From Lentibacter algarum (GTDB lineage: Bacteria; Pseudomonadota; Alphaproteobacteria; Rhodobacterales; Rhodobacteraceae): a DNA stretch of 64,000 nucleotides. The stretch lies in the NCBI RefSeq assembly GCF_040580765.1, contig NZ_CP158687.1, positions 992,001 through 1,056,000 on the forward strand. The letters run 5' to 3'. Positions 16,691-25,604 of the stretch are shown piece after piece (position 1 is the stretch's first letter; each line of letters begins with the position of its first letter). Both the position numbers and the translations under genes were made by a program. Under the pieces are notes generated by a model. That model made no database searches, was not told the origin of the DNA, and saw nothing but the letters and a program-made list of their open reading frames with translations.

Positions 16691-17458
16691 ATGGATCTAT
16701 CGCTGGAGCGCATCAGCCATGCTTATGGCGACACAGAGGTTTTGCGCGATATATCTCTGGAGGTGCAGAGCGAGGAGATTGTGTGTCTTGTCGGGCCTTC
16801 GGGCTGCGGCAAGTCAACTTTGTTGAGGCTGATCGGCGGTTTGGAAAAGCCGAGCGCGGGCCGCGTCTTGCAACTTGGGGGGGCGCCAGAGGGCTGTCTG
16901 AATCCGCTGACCTATGTGTTTCAGGATTTTGCTCTTTTGCCGTGGAGGACTGTACGCGGGAATATCTCGCTTGTGTTGGAAGATCACGGGATCAAAGGTG
17001 CGGCGCGTGACGCGATCATTGCGGATGTGCTGGGGCGCACACGGCTTGGCGACTTTGCTGATGCTTTGCCACGCCAGCTGTCCGGCGGGATGAAGCAGCG
17101 GGTTGCGATAGCGCGTGCGCTGGCGGTGAAGCCTGCCGTGATGCTACTGGATGAGCCGCTTTCGGCGCTGGATGCGCAGACGCGTGAATTGCTTATGGAC
17201 GATCTGGTCGGTCTCTGGACGCGCCAACCCTTCACGGCGGTTTATGTGACCCATAACCTCGCAGAAGCTGTGCGGCTCGGGCACAAGATTGTTGTGCTGT
17301 CGCGCAGGCCGGGGCAGGTGCGTGAGGTGGTCGAGATTGCGACGCCGCTTGCCGAAAGAGCGCATGGTGATGCGGAGCTTGAGGCGGTGCAAAAGCATCT
17401 TTGGAACGTTATGCGCGATGAGGCCCGCGCCGCAGATGAGGAGTTGCTAGATGTCTGA
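16691..17458 (+). CDS. ABC transporter ATP-binding protein, NitT/TauT type
   Basis: Nucleotide-binding subunit of the importer encoded with its neighbours. 255 residues: Walker A GPSGCGKST (near residue 36), Q-loop YVFQDFALLPWRTV, signature LSGGMKQR, Walker B VMLLDEPLSALDAQTR and the H-loop VYVTHNLAEAV. The Q-loop form LLPWRTV and length match the SsuB/TauB/NrtD group. Its 3' end overlaps the permease gene by 8 bp (ATGTCTGA), indicating coupled translation. Confidence 0.93.
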   Translation: MDLSLERISHAYGDTEVLRDISLEVQSEEIVCLVGPSGCGKSTLLRLIGGLEKPSAGRVLQLGGAPEGCLNPLTYVFQDFALLPWRTVRGNISLVLEDHGIKGAARDAIIADVLGRTRLGDFADALPRQLSGGMKQRVAIARALAVKPAVMLLDEPLSALDAQTRELLMDDLVGLWTRQPFTAVYVTHNLAEAVRLGHKIVVLSRRPGQVREVVEIATPLAERAHGDAELEAVQKHLWNVMRDEARAADEELLDV

Positions 17459-18242
17459 TCTGCGAGAAGTGCGTTTTCGGGGCGGCGGGTTTGCGCCCAC
17501 TGCACGGCGCGGCATAGGGCTTTTGGTGTTTTTCTTTCTTATTGTTATTGCCGAATGGGGCACGCGGGCGGGCTGGATATCGCAGCTCACTTTGCCACGG
17601 CCCTCCGATGTTTTGGCAACCTTTGGCGAGCTTTGGCAGAGCGGGATGCTGACCAAGCATCTTGCGCCTTCGCTGTCGCGGCTGCTTGTGGGGGCGACGC
17701 TTGGTGTGGCGCTCGGTGTCTCTGTTGGTGTGCTGATTGGGCTGTTTTCATATGTGCGCGCGGGACTTGTGCCTTTGGTTGCAGCACTTTTTCCTATCCC
17801 GAAAATTGCGCTGTTGCCCTTGTTTGTTATCTGGTTTGGCATTGATGAGGCGAGCAAATATGCGCTGATCGCCTTCGGTACCTTTACCCCAACAGTTGTG
17901 GCTACTTATGGAGCCGTCGACAATGTTGACCGCAGCTTGATCCGCATGGGGCAGAGTTTTGGCCTGAGCTGGCTGTCGATTGTGCGCAAGATTGTTCTGC
18001 CCGGCGCTATGCCTGGGATATTGTCTGGGCTGCGTATCAGCCTTGCGATTGCGATCATCCTGCTGGTTGCTGCCGAAATGCTTGGCGCGGAATACGGCAT
18101 CGGCGCTTATATTTTGCAGGCAGGATCGCTTTATGACCTAGAGCGGCTGTTTGCAGGCGTTGTGATCTTGTCGTTGATTGGCGTCGTGGTGAGCACGCTC
18201 ATCGGGCTGATCGAAAAACGCCTGCTGCGCTGGCGTTCCTAG
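17451..18242 (+). CDS. ABC transporter permease, NitT/TauT type
   Basis: Inner-membrane subunit of the same importer, 263 residues with about six membrane helices (for example GIGLLVFFFLIVIAEWG at 24-40, GATLGVALGVSVGVLIGLF, and two near the C-terminus). The EAA-type cytoplasmic loop reads RMGQSFGLSWLSIVRKIVLPGAMPGILSG, matching SsuC/TauC permeases. Starts within the ATPase gene. The final codons overlap the convergent DNA-alkylation-repair gene by 4 bp. The transported compound is not identifiable. Confidence 0.92.
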   Translation: MSDLREVRFRGGGFAPTARRGIGLLVFFFLIVIAEWGTRAGWISQLTLPRPSDVLATFGELWQSGMLTKHLAPSLSRLLVGATLGVALGVSVGVLIGLFSYVRAGLVPLVAALFPIPKIALLPLFVIWFGIDEASKYALIAFGTFTPTVVATYGAVDNVDRSLIRMGQSFGLSWLSIVRKIVLPGAMPGILSGLRISLAIAIILLVAAEMLGAEYGIGAYILQAGSLYDLERLFAGVVILSLIGVVVSTLIGLIEKRLLRWRS

Positions 18243-18925
18243 GCCTCTTTCGGGAGGAATTTGGCCGCTTCCTTGCGCGCAAAAGGCTTCATTTTCTTCG
18301 CGTGATTGGCGAGAAAATACTCAACGCGCGGGGCATCGTGCTTGCTCAGGTCACGCAGCCACCATGCAACAGACTTCTGAATAAACCACTCTGGGTCTTC
18401 GACATAGCGCACGGCCCAGCCGAGGACGCGCTTGCGGATCGCAAGTTCATCGGGTTTTGGGTGATTTTGCTTGGTGTAGGGCAGGGTGATGACCATAGCG
18501 GCGCGGCGAGTCCAGTGGACATCGGATTTGGTCCAGCTCTCCACCTCTTCGATGCGCGAGGGGTCCGCGACGAGGCGCTTCTGGCCTGCCATCATAGCGT
18601 GATCCGCGATGGCCCAGCTGTCAAAGTCGGGAACCCATGAGACGATCAGATCCCAGACGGCTTGGTCAGGGCTGATCCGCGCTTGCGTCAAAAGTTTTGC
18701 GGCGGCGAGGCGAGCCTCAAAAATATTGGTTTTCCAGAGCTGATCCGCAAGAGCGACACGCTCTTCAATTGAGAGCGGACCGCGCCACTCTTTGGCGAGA
18801 TCGTTGATCGCCGGATTTGGCACGCCAAGGTACTCGCGTGGAACTTTGTGATAGTCGGCCATGCCTGCGGCGCGGCCGTCTTCGGCAGCGTTGCGCAGAG
18901 CTGTGAGAGCGTCGTCTAAAGTCAT
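18239..18925 (-). CDS. DNA alkylation repair enzyme, AlkD-like HEAT-repeat protein
   Basis: DNA glycosylase-type protein of the AlkD family, built from HEAT-like helical repeats that remove N3/N7-alkylated purines. From ATG 18925 it starts MTLDDALTALRNAAEDGR and has 228 residues, the usual AlkD length. Typical segments: HKVPREYLGVPNPAINDLAKEW, WDLIVSWVPDFDSWAIADHAM, SDVHWTRRAAMVITLP and PEWFIQKSVAWWLRDLSKHD. A longer frame reaches 18979, but its extra 18 residues do not look like the family. It converges on the ABC permease (4-bp overlap) and follows glmS on the same strand after 72 bp. Confidence 0.85.
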   Translation of the reverse strand: MTLDDALTALRNAAEDGRAAGMADYHKVPREYLGVPNPAINDLAKEWRGPLSIEERVALADQLWKTNIFEARLAAAKLLTQARISPDQAVWDLIVSWVPDFDSWAIADHAMMAGQKRLVADPSRIEEVESWTKSDVHWTRRAAMVITLPYTKQNHPKPDELAIRKRVLGWAVRYVEDPEWFIQKSVAWWLRDLSKHDAPRVEYFLANHAKKMKPFARKEAAKFLPKEA

Positions 18926-18997
18926 GTCGAGCGTATCCTGAGTGGCGTTTGGCGCTGCTATCGCACAGTCAGAAGCCAAAGGCTACGGGTCTTTCGC

Positions 18998-20821
18998 TTA
19001 CTCCACTGTCACCGACTTGGCCAAATTGCGCGGTTGGTCCACATCGGTGCCTTTGGCAACGGCTGTGTGATAGGCCAAAAGCTGCGCGGGAATGGCGTAG
19101 AGAATGGGTGTAAGAGCCGCGGGGGCTGTCGGCATCACAATGGTGATCCATGCTTCATCGCCTGCTTCGGCAGCGCCGGCAGCATCTGTGATGAGGATCA
19201 CTTTGCCATCGCGCGCCATGACTTCCTGCATGTTGGATACAGTTTTTTCAAACAAGGCATCACGGGGGGCTTTGACGACCACTGGCATGCTCTTGTCAAT
19301 CAGCGCGATAGGGCCATGCTTGAGCTCGCCAGAAGCATAAGCTTCGGCGTGTATATAGCTGATTTCTTTTAGTTTTAGAGCGCCTTCGAGGGCGAGCGGA
19401 TACATCAGGCCGCGGCCCAAGAAGAGCACATCTTGCGCCTCTGAAAGCTTGAGGCCCGCGTGGGCGAGCGATTTGTCGAGCGCAAGCGCCGCATTGACTG
19501 CGGAGGGCAGGCTGCGCAGCTCAGACAGGCGATCTGCAAGCTCTGTGTCCGAGAGGCGGCCTTTGTCGTGAGCGGCTTTGAGAGCCATCAGGTAGAGCAC
19601 TGTGAGCTGACATGTGAAGGCCTTTGTAGAGGCCACGCCGATTTCTGGACCTGCCATGATTGGCAGAGCCAGATTGCTTTCACGCGCGATTGAACTTGTT
19701 GGAACGTTTACGACGGACAAAATGCTGTCGGCCTTGCCCTCACAGTAGCGCAGCGCGGCGAGGGTATCGGCGGTTTCGCCTGACTGGCTCACGAAGAGCG
19801 CGGCTGTGCGCTCGGTGATGGGGGGCTCGCGGTAGCGGAATTCGGATGCGATATCGACTTCGACGGGCATACCTGCGATCTGTTCAAACCAGTATTTGGC
19901 TGTCAGGCAGGCATAGAAGGCCGTGCCGCAGGCGACCATGGTCAGGCGGTCTATCGTTTTGAAATCAAATCCGTTTTCAGGCAAATTGATGCGCGTGGCG
20001 TCATCGGAAAGGTAATAGCCTATGACCTCGGTCAGAACGCGCGGTTGCTCGGCGATCTCTTTGGACATGAAGTGCTTGTAGCCGCCTTTGTCGATCTGGC
20101 CTGTTTCAATTTCGACAGTTTTGATCTCGCGGTTGGCAGGACGGCGTGCAGCATCAAGGATTTCGACTTGCGTGCGTGTCACAAAAGCAAAGTCACCCTC
20201 TTCGAGATAGGTGATCTGATCGGTCAACGGGGCAAGAGCGATGGCGTCGGAGCCGACGAACATTTCGCCACTGCCATAGCCGATTGCCAAAGGCGAGCCT
20301 TGGCGCGCGGCGATGAGCAGGTCTTCCTCGCCCTCAAAGAGAAAGCAGAGGGCATAGGCGCCCGTGAGGCGGCTGACGGTGCTGAGGGCGGCTTCGCGGG
20401 GGCTTTGGCCCTCGTCCAGATAGGCTTGGGTGAGCAGGGCGACTGTCTCTGTGTCGGTGTCTGTCTCATAGCCGATGCCTTTGGCGGCAAGTTCTTCGCG
20501 CAGCTCGCGGTAGTTCTCGATGATGCCGTTGTGGACCACGGCAACCTGACGCGTGCTGTGGGGGTGGGCGTTGTTTTCATTGGGTGCGCCATGTGTGGCC
20601 CAGCGGGTGTGGCCGATGCCAGCCTTGCCTGTCAGGGGCTCGTGTACCAGCCTGTCGGAGAGATTGACGAGCTTTCCAACCGCGCGGCGGCGGCCAAGGC
20701 GACCCTTGTCGACTGTGGCAATGCCCGCGCTGTCATAGCCGCGGTATTCAAGCCGCTTGAGAGATTCCACCAAAAGGGGCGCAGCCTCGTGCTCGCCCAA
20801 AACACCTACGATACCACACAT
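18998..20821 (-). CDS. glmS: Glutamine--fructose-6-phosphate aminotransferase (isomerizing)
   Basis: Makes glucosamine-6-phosphate from fructose-6-phosphate and glutamine, the entry step to UDP-GlcNAc, peptidoglycan and lipid A. From ATG 20821 it begins MCGIVGVLG, with Cys2 becoming the N-terminal nucleophile of the glutaminase domain. A longer in-frame start (20872) is excluded for that reason. The Ntn domain covers about 1-220 (GHTRWATHGAPN, VVHNGIIENYRELR), and two SIS sugar-isomerase domains follow (ACGTAFYA, SQSGETADTLAAL, LGRGLMYPLALEGALKLKEISYI). It ends KSVTVE. 607 residues. One base separates its ATG from the glmU stop, so the pair is an operon in pathway-related order. Confidence 0.97.
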   Translation of the reverse strand: MCGIVGVLGEHEAAPLLVESLKRLEYRGYDSAGIATVDKGRLGRRRAVGKLVNLSDRLVHEPLTGKAGIGHTRWATHGAPNENNAHPHSTRQVAVVHNGIIENYRELREELAAKGIGYETDTDTETVALLTQAYLDEGQSPREAALSTVSRLTGAYALCFLFEGEEDLLIAARQGSPLAIGYGSGEMFVGSDAIALAPLTDQITYLEEGDFAFVTRTQVEILDAARRPANREIKTVEIETGQIDKGGYKHFMSKEIAEQPRVLTEVIGYYLSDDATRINLPENGFDFKTIDRLTMVACGTAFYACLTAKYWFEQIAGMPVEVDIASEFRYREPPITERTAALFVSQSGETADTLAALRYCEGKADSILSVVNVPTSSIARESNLALPIMAGPEIGVASTKAFTCQLTVLYLMALKAAHDKGRLSDTELADRLSELRSLPSAVNAALALDKSLAHAGLKLSEAQDVLFLGRGLMYPLALEGALKLKEISYIHAEAYASGELKHGPIALIDKSMPVVVKAPRDALFEKTVSNMQEVMARDGKVILITDAAGAAEAGDEAWITIVMPTAPAALTPILYAIPAQLLAYHTAVAKGTDVDQPRNLAKSVTVE

Positions 20822-20822
20822 C

Positions 20823-22178
20823 TTACTCGTCCTCGTTTTGTTGCCGGGCTTTTTTGGCTCTGAGTGTGTCAAAGAGCTTGCGCGCGAGATTTAGTTTGTT
20901 GTCTTGCGGAATGCGTGAGATCGCGAGGGCCCCATCGGGCACATCTTTGTTCACGATTGCACCTGTGGCTGTCATCGCTTCATCTCCCACTGACACAGGC
21001 GCAATCAGCATGGTGTTCGAGCCGATGAAGGCGCGTGCGCCGATATGGGTGTGATGTTTGAAGACGCCGTCATAGTTGCAGGTGATTGTGCCTGCGCCTA
21101 TGTTGGTGCCTTCGCCTATTGTGGCGTCGCCAATATAGGTAAGGTGGTTGGCCTTGGCACCCTCAGCGAGGGTCGCGTTTTTGATCTCGACGAAATTGCC
21201 GACATGCACGTTTTCAGACAGCTCCGCACCTGGGCGCAGGCGGGCGTAGGGGCCAACAACCGCCCCGCGACTGACATGTGCGCCCTCGAGATGGGAAAAT
21301 GCACGAATGTGGGCGCCATTTTCGATGGTAACTTCTGGGCCGAAGATCACGTTGGGCTCGATGATTGTATCTGGGCCAATGTATGTGTCATGGGCAAAGA
21401 AAACTGTCTCGGGGGCAGTGAGTGTTACACCTGCTTCGAGCGCATCAGCGCGGGCGCGGGCCTGAAAAGCAGCCTCTGCGGCGGCGAGATCCGTGCGGGA
21501 GTTGACCCCCATGGTTTCTGCCTCTGAACAGGCCACCGCAGTGGCAGATAGGCCCGCTGCGCGAGCGAGACCGATGATGTCAGTGAGGTAGTATTCCTCG
21601 CCTGCGTTGTCATTTGTAACCTGCGCGAGCAGCTCAAACATATGTGCTGTTGAGCAGAGTATAACTCCGCTATTACAGAAGCTTATATCGCGTTCTTCAT
21701 CTGACGCATCTTTGAATTCAACGATCCGTTCCAGCGTATTGCCATCCATCACAAGGCGGCCATAGCGGGCGGGGTCAGCGGCTTCAAAGCCGAGCACCAC
21801 AACGTCAAAGCGCGCGCGGGCGGAGCGCATGGTGTCGAGTGTTTCGGGGCTGATAAACGGTGTGTCACCATAGAGGACAAGCAAATCGCCCGTGGCGCCT
21901 TGGAGCGCATCTTTGGTGCAGAGAACAGCGTGACCCGTGCCCTTTTGTTCTGTTTGCAGAACAATCTGGGCGCTCTCGTCATAGGCAAGAGCCGCGGCGC
22001 TCACGGCGTCGGCTTCATGGCCTGCCACAATCACAATATTTTGTGGCTCAAGGCTGGTGCCAGCTTTCATTGCGTGGATCAGCAGTGGCGCCCCCGCAAC
22101 CTTGTGAAGCACCTTTGCGCTGTCAGATTTCATCCGCGTGCCTTTGCCCGCGGCTAGAATAACCAGGTTGATACTCAT
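20823..22178 (-). CDS. glmU: Bifunctional GlcN-1-P acetyltransferase / GlcNAc-1-P uridylyltransferase
   Basis: Catalyses the last two steps to UDP-GlcNAc. The N-terminal pyrophosphorylase domain starts VILAAGKGTRMKSDSAKVLHKVAG (nucleotide-binding G-G-T-M-K). The C-terminal left-handed beta-helix shows hexapeptide repeats from about residue 255 (YIGPDTIIEPNVIFGPEVTI) and ends with acetyl-CoA-site segments such as NYDGVFKHHTHIGARAFIGSNTMLIAPVSVGDEA. 451 residues, typical. It is first in the glmU-glmS operon, with its own upstream promoter candidate at 22245-22273. Confidence 0.97.
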   Translation of the reverse strand: MSINLVILAAGKGTRMKSDSAKVLHKVAGAPLLIHAMKAGTSLEPQNIVIVAGHEADAVSAAALAYDESAQIVLQTEQKGTGHAVLCTKDALQGATGDLLVLYGDTPFISPETLDTMRSARARFDVVVLGFEAADPARYGRLVMDGNTLERIVEFKDASDEERDISFCNSGVILCSTAHMFELLAQVTNDNAGEEYYLTDIIGLARAAGLSATAVACSEAETMGVNSRTDLAAAEAAFQARARADALEAGVTLTAPETVFFAHDTYIGPDTIIEPNVIFGPEVTIENGAHIRAFSHLEGAHVSRGAVVGPYARLRPGAELSENVHVGNFVEIKNATLAEGAKANHLTYIGDATIGEGTNIGAGTITCNYDGVFKHHTHIGARAFIGSNTMLIAPVSVGDEAMTATGAIVNKDVPDGALAISRIPQDNKLNLARKLFDTLRAKKARQQNEDE

Positions 22179-22244
22179 GGGTTTTACTTGCCTTTTTTAG
22201 TCTGGCCCGTTTTATCCGCTCTAGAGCAGAGCACAAGGGGGCAC

Positions 22245-22273
22245 GTATCAAGCATTGTTGCGGGATATGTCAA
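22245..22273 (-). promoter_or_regulatory. Candidate sigma-70 promoter for glmU-glmS
   Basis: On the minus strand a consensus TTGACA (22273-22268) is followed after exactly 17 bp by TGATAC (22250-22245). Transcription would begin near 22238, giving a leader of about 60 nt before the ATG at 22178. The promoter lies only 14 bp from the divergent HAD gene start, so the two could interfere. Confidence 0.55.
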
Positions 22274-22286
22274 AGGGAGTGTTAAC

Positions 22287-22946
22287 ATGGAAACGGTTAT
22301 TTTTGATTTGGACGGCACATTGGCGGACACCAGTGGCGATTTGCTCGCTGCGGCCAACGCTTGCTTTCAGCAGATGGGCGAGGGCGATGTGCTCACGCAG
22401 GCTGATGCGGGCGTCGCTTTGCGTGGGGGGAAGTTTATGCTGCGCGCCGGGCTTGAGCGGCTCGGGCGGCCTGATGAGGCGGTGGTTGAGGCGTTTTATC
22501 CTGTGCTGCTTGAGGCCTATGCTGCAGATTTAGACCGGCGTACCGTGTTTTATGACGGGGCATTGGACGCAGTGGAGGCTTTGAAGCTAGATGGCTTTGG
22601 CGTTGGGATCTGTACGAATAAACCCGAAGCGTTGGCTGTGGAGCTGATGCGCCGCTTGGGGGCGCTCGACCGCTTTGCGAGCCTTGTGGGCGCGGATACG
22701 CTGCCTGTGCGCAAACCTGACCCTGAGCCATTGTTTGAGGCGGCGCGCCGTGCGGGCGGGCATCCAGAGCGCTGTCTGTTGGTGGGTGATAGCGACACTG
22801 ACCGCAATACTGCGCGCGCAGCGGGGGTGCCGTCGGTCTTGGTTACATTCGGACCGTCTGGCGAAGATATGGCTGCACTTGAGCCAGAAGCCTTGCTGCA
22901 TGATTTTGCGGATTTGCCAGCGATCGCGCGTGCGCTTCTGCGTTAG
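22287..22946 (+). CDS. gph: HAD-superfamily phosphatase, phosphoglycolate phosphatase-like
   Basis: Haloacid dehalogenase-type phosphatase, 219 residues. Motif I is IFDLDGTLADTSGDLL (nucleophile Asp7, acid Asp9), motif III is VRKPDPEPL with its Lys, and motif IV is LVGDSDTDRNTARAAGV. The layout matches Gph-type enzymes that dephosphorylate 2-phosphoglycolate. ATG 22287 is chosen because AAAGGGAG (22272-22279) sits upstream and the HAD core starts at residue 3; a longer frame from 22188 carries no family sequence. The gene is divergent from glmU. Substrate assignment is tentative, as HAD proteins diverge easily. Confidence 0.85.
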   Translation: METVIFDLDGTLADTSGDLLAAANACFQQMGEGDVLTQADAGVALRGGKFMLRAGLERLGRPDEAVVEAFYPVLLEAYAADLDRRTVFYDGALDAVEALKLDGFGVGICTNKPEALAVELMRRLGALDRFASLVGADTLPVRKPDPEPLFEAARRAGGHPERCLLVGDSDTDRNTARAAGVPSVLVTFGPSGEDMAALEPEALLHDFADLPAIARALLR

Positions 22947-23038
22947 GGTCTTCGTGGGTTTGAAAACTGGATTTTTGGGAAACTGAAATCATGGACTGGG
23001 TGATTGACGCACCCATGAGAGAGGCGCGATAAGGCTGC

Positions 23039-24235
23039 ATGAGCGAGATATTTAAAGGCAGTTTCACACAGCAAGAGCCAATCCCTGAAGAGGGGATCGA
23101 AGCCGCAATTGCAGTGATGCGTACGGGGCGGTTGCATCGTTACAACCTTGCAGAGGGCGAGCTGGGCGAAGTCGCGCATCTTGAGCAGGAGTTCGCTGCG
23201 GCAATGGGGGCGAAATACTGCCTTGCTGTGGCCTCGGGCGGATATGCCATGGGCTGCGCCTTGCGTGCGCTTGGGGTGAAACCAGGCGATAAGGTTTTGA
23301 CCAATGCCTTCACGCTGGCACCTGTGCCCGGAGCGATTGCGAGCGTTGGAGCTGTGCCCATTTTTGTCGGGGTGACCGAACGTCTGACGATTGATCTTGA
23401 AGATCTTGCGGCCAAGGCCGATCAGGCGGATGTGCTAATGCTCAGTCATATGCGGGGGCATCTTGCGGATATGGATGCTTTGATGGCGCTGTGTGACAGC
23501 AAGGGCATCCGCGTGATTGAAGATTGTGCACATACAATGGGTGCACGTTGGAAGGGGCGGCTTTCTGGAACGGACGGGATCATCGGGTGTTACTCGACGC
23601 AGACCTACAAACATATGAACTCGGGAGAGGGCGGTCTGCTCATCACGGATGATGCCGAAGTTGCGGCGCGCGCCATCATGCTTTCGGGGTCCTATATGCT
23701 TTTTGAGCGCCATGTGGCTGCGCCGCCGCCTGAAGCCTTTGCTGAGATCAAATACCAGACGCCCAATGTTTCTGGACGCATGGATCATTTGCGTGCGGCC
23801 ATCTTGCGCCCGCAGCTGGCGCGGCTAGAGAGCCAGTGCGAGGCATGGAATGCGCGATATCGTGCTGTTGAGGCTGGGATCAGCGGGACAGCGGGTCTGA
23901 CAGTCGTTTGGCGGCCAGAGGAGGAGCACTATGTTGGCTCTTCGATCCAGTTTCTTCTGTTGGACTGGTCTGATGCGGCCGTCGCAGACGTGCTTGCGCG
24001 CTGTGCGGCGCGCGGTGTTGAGCTTAAATGGTTTGGTGGGGCTGAGCCAAAGGGGTTCACCAGTCGCTATGACAGTTGGCGCTATGCGCCAAGCGCGCCG
24101 ATGCCCAAAAGCGATAGAATTCTGAAGGGCGTTGTCGATATGCGCCTGCCGTTGACCTTTAGCCTTGCAGATTGTGAGCTGATCGCGCGGATTATCAAGG
24201 CCGAGGTCAGCGCTGTTTTTCAGGCGGCGGAGTAA
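23039..24235 (+). CDS. DegT/DnrJ/EryC1/StrS-family PLP aminotransferase
   Basis: PLP-dependent sugar aminotransferase-type protein, 398 residues. The cofactor lysine is K191 in YSTQTYKHMNSGEGG (the family S-K---SGEGG motif), and Asp162 in VIEDCAHTMGA binds the PLP pyridine nitrogen. EVAHLEQEFAAAMGAKYCLAVASGG forms the N-terminal cofactor region. Such enzymes usually aminate nucleotide-linked keto-sugars, but no other sugar-nucleotide gene adjoins it, so another amine acceptor is possible. It stands alone: 92 bp after gph and followed by a hairpin-rich intergenic region. Confidence 0.88.
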   Translation: MSEIFKGSFTQQEPIPEEGIEAAIAVMRTGRLHRYNLAEGELGEVAHLEQEFAAAMGAKYCLAVASGGYAMGCALRALGVKPGDKVLTNAFTLAPVPGAIASVGAVPIFVGVTERLTIDLEDLAAKADQADVLMLSHMRGHLADMDALMALCDSKGIRVIEDCAHTMGARWKGRLSGTDGIIGCYSTQTYKHMNSGEGGLLITDDAEVAARAIMLSGSYMLFERHVAAPPPEAFAEIKYQTPNVSGRMDHLRAAILRPQLARLESQCEAWNARYRAVEAGISGTAGLTVVWRPEEEHYVGSSIQFLLLDWSDAAVADVLARCAARGVELKWFGGAEPKGFTSRYDSWRYAPSAPMPKSDRILKGVVDMRLPLTFSLADCELIARIIKAEVSAVFQAAE

Positions 24236-24274
24236 TCCACGCCATTGGCGGCCAAGCGCTCGCCCTTTAGCTGT

Positions 24275-24354
24275 TTCTTCTTTCTAAAATATCTCAGGTG
24301 GTCTGGGGGCAGCGTCCCTCAGTTGCTCACCCTGCGCGCGCAGCGCGTGGGGTG
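24275..24354. repeat. Intergenic hairpins, inverted copy of the 4658-4757 element
   Basis: Read on the minus strand, this stretch carries CTGCCCCCAGACC, then GATATTT and GAAAGAAGAA, the same ordered landmarks as the element at 4682-4757. CTGGGGG (24303-24309) pairs with CCCTCAG (24316-24322, one G:U). A second stem, CACCC (24328-24332) with GGGTG (24350-24354), encloses GCGC-rich sequence. It lies between the aminotransferase and liu operon genes, so it may end transcription from one or both sides. No clear T-run. Confidence 0.45.
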
Positions 24355-24377
24355 AAGCGTTCTGCCTGCCTTAACGG

Positions 24378-24421
24378 TTGCCACGAATCGCGGCCTGCGT
24401 TAAGAAATGAACAAGTGTTCA
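24378..24421 (+). promoter_or_regulatory. Candidate liu operon promoter with palindromic operator
   Basis: TTGCCA (24378-24383) and TTAAGA (24400-24405) are 16 bp apart. Immediately downstream is TGAACA-AG-TGTTCA (24408-24421), a perfect 6-2-6 inverted repeat covering the expected transcription start and ending 20 bp before the ivd ATG. Such a palindrome suits a dimeric repressor, for example TetR-type, controlling branched-chain acyl-CoA breakdown. No regulator gene is in the window. Confidence 0.5.
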
Positions 24422-24440
24422 ATAAATGGAGAGCAAGCTC

Positions 24441-25604
24441 ATGTTCATGGGATCAATGAAGTTTGATTTGGGCGAGGATGTGAACGCCCTGCAAGAGATG
24501 GTGCATCGTTGGGCGCAAGAGCGCGTCAAGCCGATGGCGGCTGAGATTGACAAGACCAACGAATTTCCCAACGCACTTTGGCAAGAGATGGGTGAGCTTG
24601 GTCTGCTTGGCATTACAACACCCGAAGAATACGGCGGGGCGGGCATGTCCTATCTTGCGCATGTGATTGCTGTGGAAGAGATCGCGCGCGCCAGCGCTTC
24701 TGTGTCGCTTTCGTATGGCGCGCATTCCAATCTCTGTGTGAACCAGATTAAGCTAAACGGCACCCATGAGCAGAAGGTGAAGTATCTGCCCAAGCTCTTG
24801 AGCGGTGAGCATGTCGGCGCTTTGGCGATGTCGGAGCCGAGCGCTGGCTCAGATGTTGTTTCGATGAAGCTCAGAGCCGAGAAGCGCAATGATCGCTTTG
24901 TTCTGAACGGCTCCAAATACTGGATCACCAACGGCCCTGACGCGGAAACGCTTGTGGTCTATGCCAAGACCGATCCTGACGCGGGGCCCAAGGGCATCAC
25001 TGCGTTCATTGTTGAGAAATCGATGAAAGGCTTCAGCACGTCCCCGCATTTTGACAAGCTCGGGATGCGCGGCTCCAATACAGCGGAGCTGGTGTTTGAA
25101 GACGTTGAAGTGCCGTTTGAGAATATCCTTGGCGAAGAGGGCAAGGGCGTGCGCGTGCTTATGTCTGGGCTTGATTACGAGCGCGTTGTGCTTGCGGGCA
25201 TCGGCACGGGGATCATGGCGGCCTGTCTGGACGAGGTCATGCCCTATATGGCCGAGCGCAAGCAATTTGGTCAGCCGATTGGCAACTTCCAGCTGATGCA
25301 GGGCAAGATTGCCGATATGTATACCAAGATGAACTCCGCACGGGCTTACGTTTATGAAGCCGCGCGCGCCTGCGACCGTGGCGATATCACCCGTCAGGAT
25401 GCGGCTGCGTGTTGTCTTTATGCGTCTGAGGAGGCCATGGTTGTGGCGCATCAGGCCGTACAGGCCTTTGGCGGTGCGGGTTTCTTGTCTGACAACGCCT
25501 GCGGGCGCATGTTCCGAGATGCCAAGCTCATGGAGATTGGTGCGGGGACAAGCGAGATCCGCCGCATGCTGATTGGCCGCGAGCTGATGGGGATGTATCT
25601 CTGA
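24441..25604 (+). CDS. ivd: Isovaleryl-CoA dehydrogenase
   Basis: FAD-dependent acyl-CoA dehydrogenase that oxidises isovaleryl-CoA to 3-methylcrotonyl-CoA in leucine degradation. 387 residues from ATG 24441, which has GGAGAG at 24428-24433; an earlier ATG at 24426 lacks a good ribosome site. Landmarks: [16 protein letters not shown] and [10 protein letters not shown] (FAD/substrate contacts), the putative catalytic Glu247 in [11 protein letters not shown] (the internal position typical of isovaleryl-CoA dehydrogenases), [14 protein letters not shown] and [10 protein letters not shown]. First gene of the liu operon; its stop overlaps the next start (TGATG). Confidence 0.95.
   Translation: MFMGSMKFDLGEDVNALQEMVHRWAQERVKPMAAEIDKTNEFPNALWQEMGELGLLGITTPEEYGGAGMSYLAHVIAVEEIARASASVSLSYGAHSNLCVNQIKLNGTHEQKVKYLPKLLSGEHVGALAMSEPSAGSDVVSMKLRAEKRNDRFVLNGSKYWITNGPDAETLVVYAKTDPDAGPKGITAFIVEKSMKGFSTSPHFDKLGMRGSNTAELVFEDVEVPFENILGEEGKGVRVLMSGLDYERVVLAGIGTGIMAACLDEVMPYMAERKQFGQPIGNFQLMQGKIADMYTKMNSARAYVYEAARACDRGDITRQDAAACCLYASEEAMVVAHQAVQAFGGAGFLSDNACGRMFRDAKLMEIGAGTSEIRRMLIGRELMGMYL

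Noticed and set aside
22991..23032. 13-codon frame (MDWVIDAPMREAR) before the DegT-type gene
   Set aside because: Too short to support; no ribosome site, and no amino-acid run or attenuator structure was seen.
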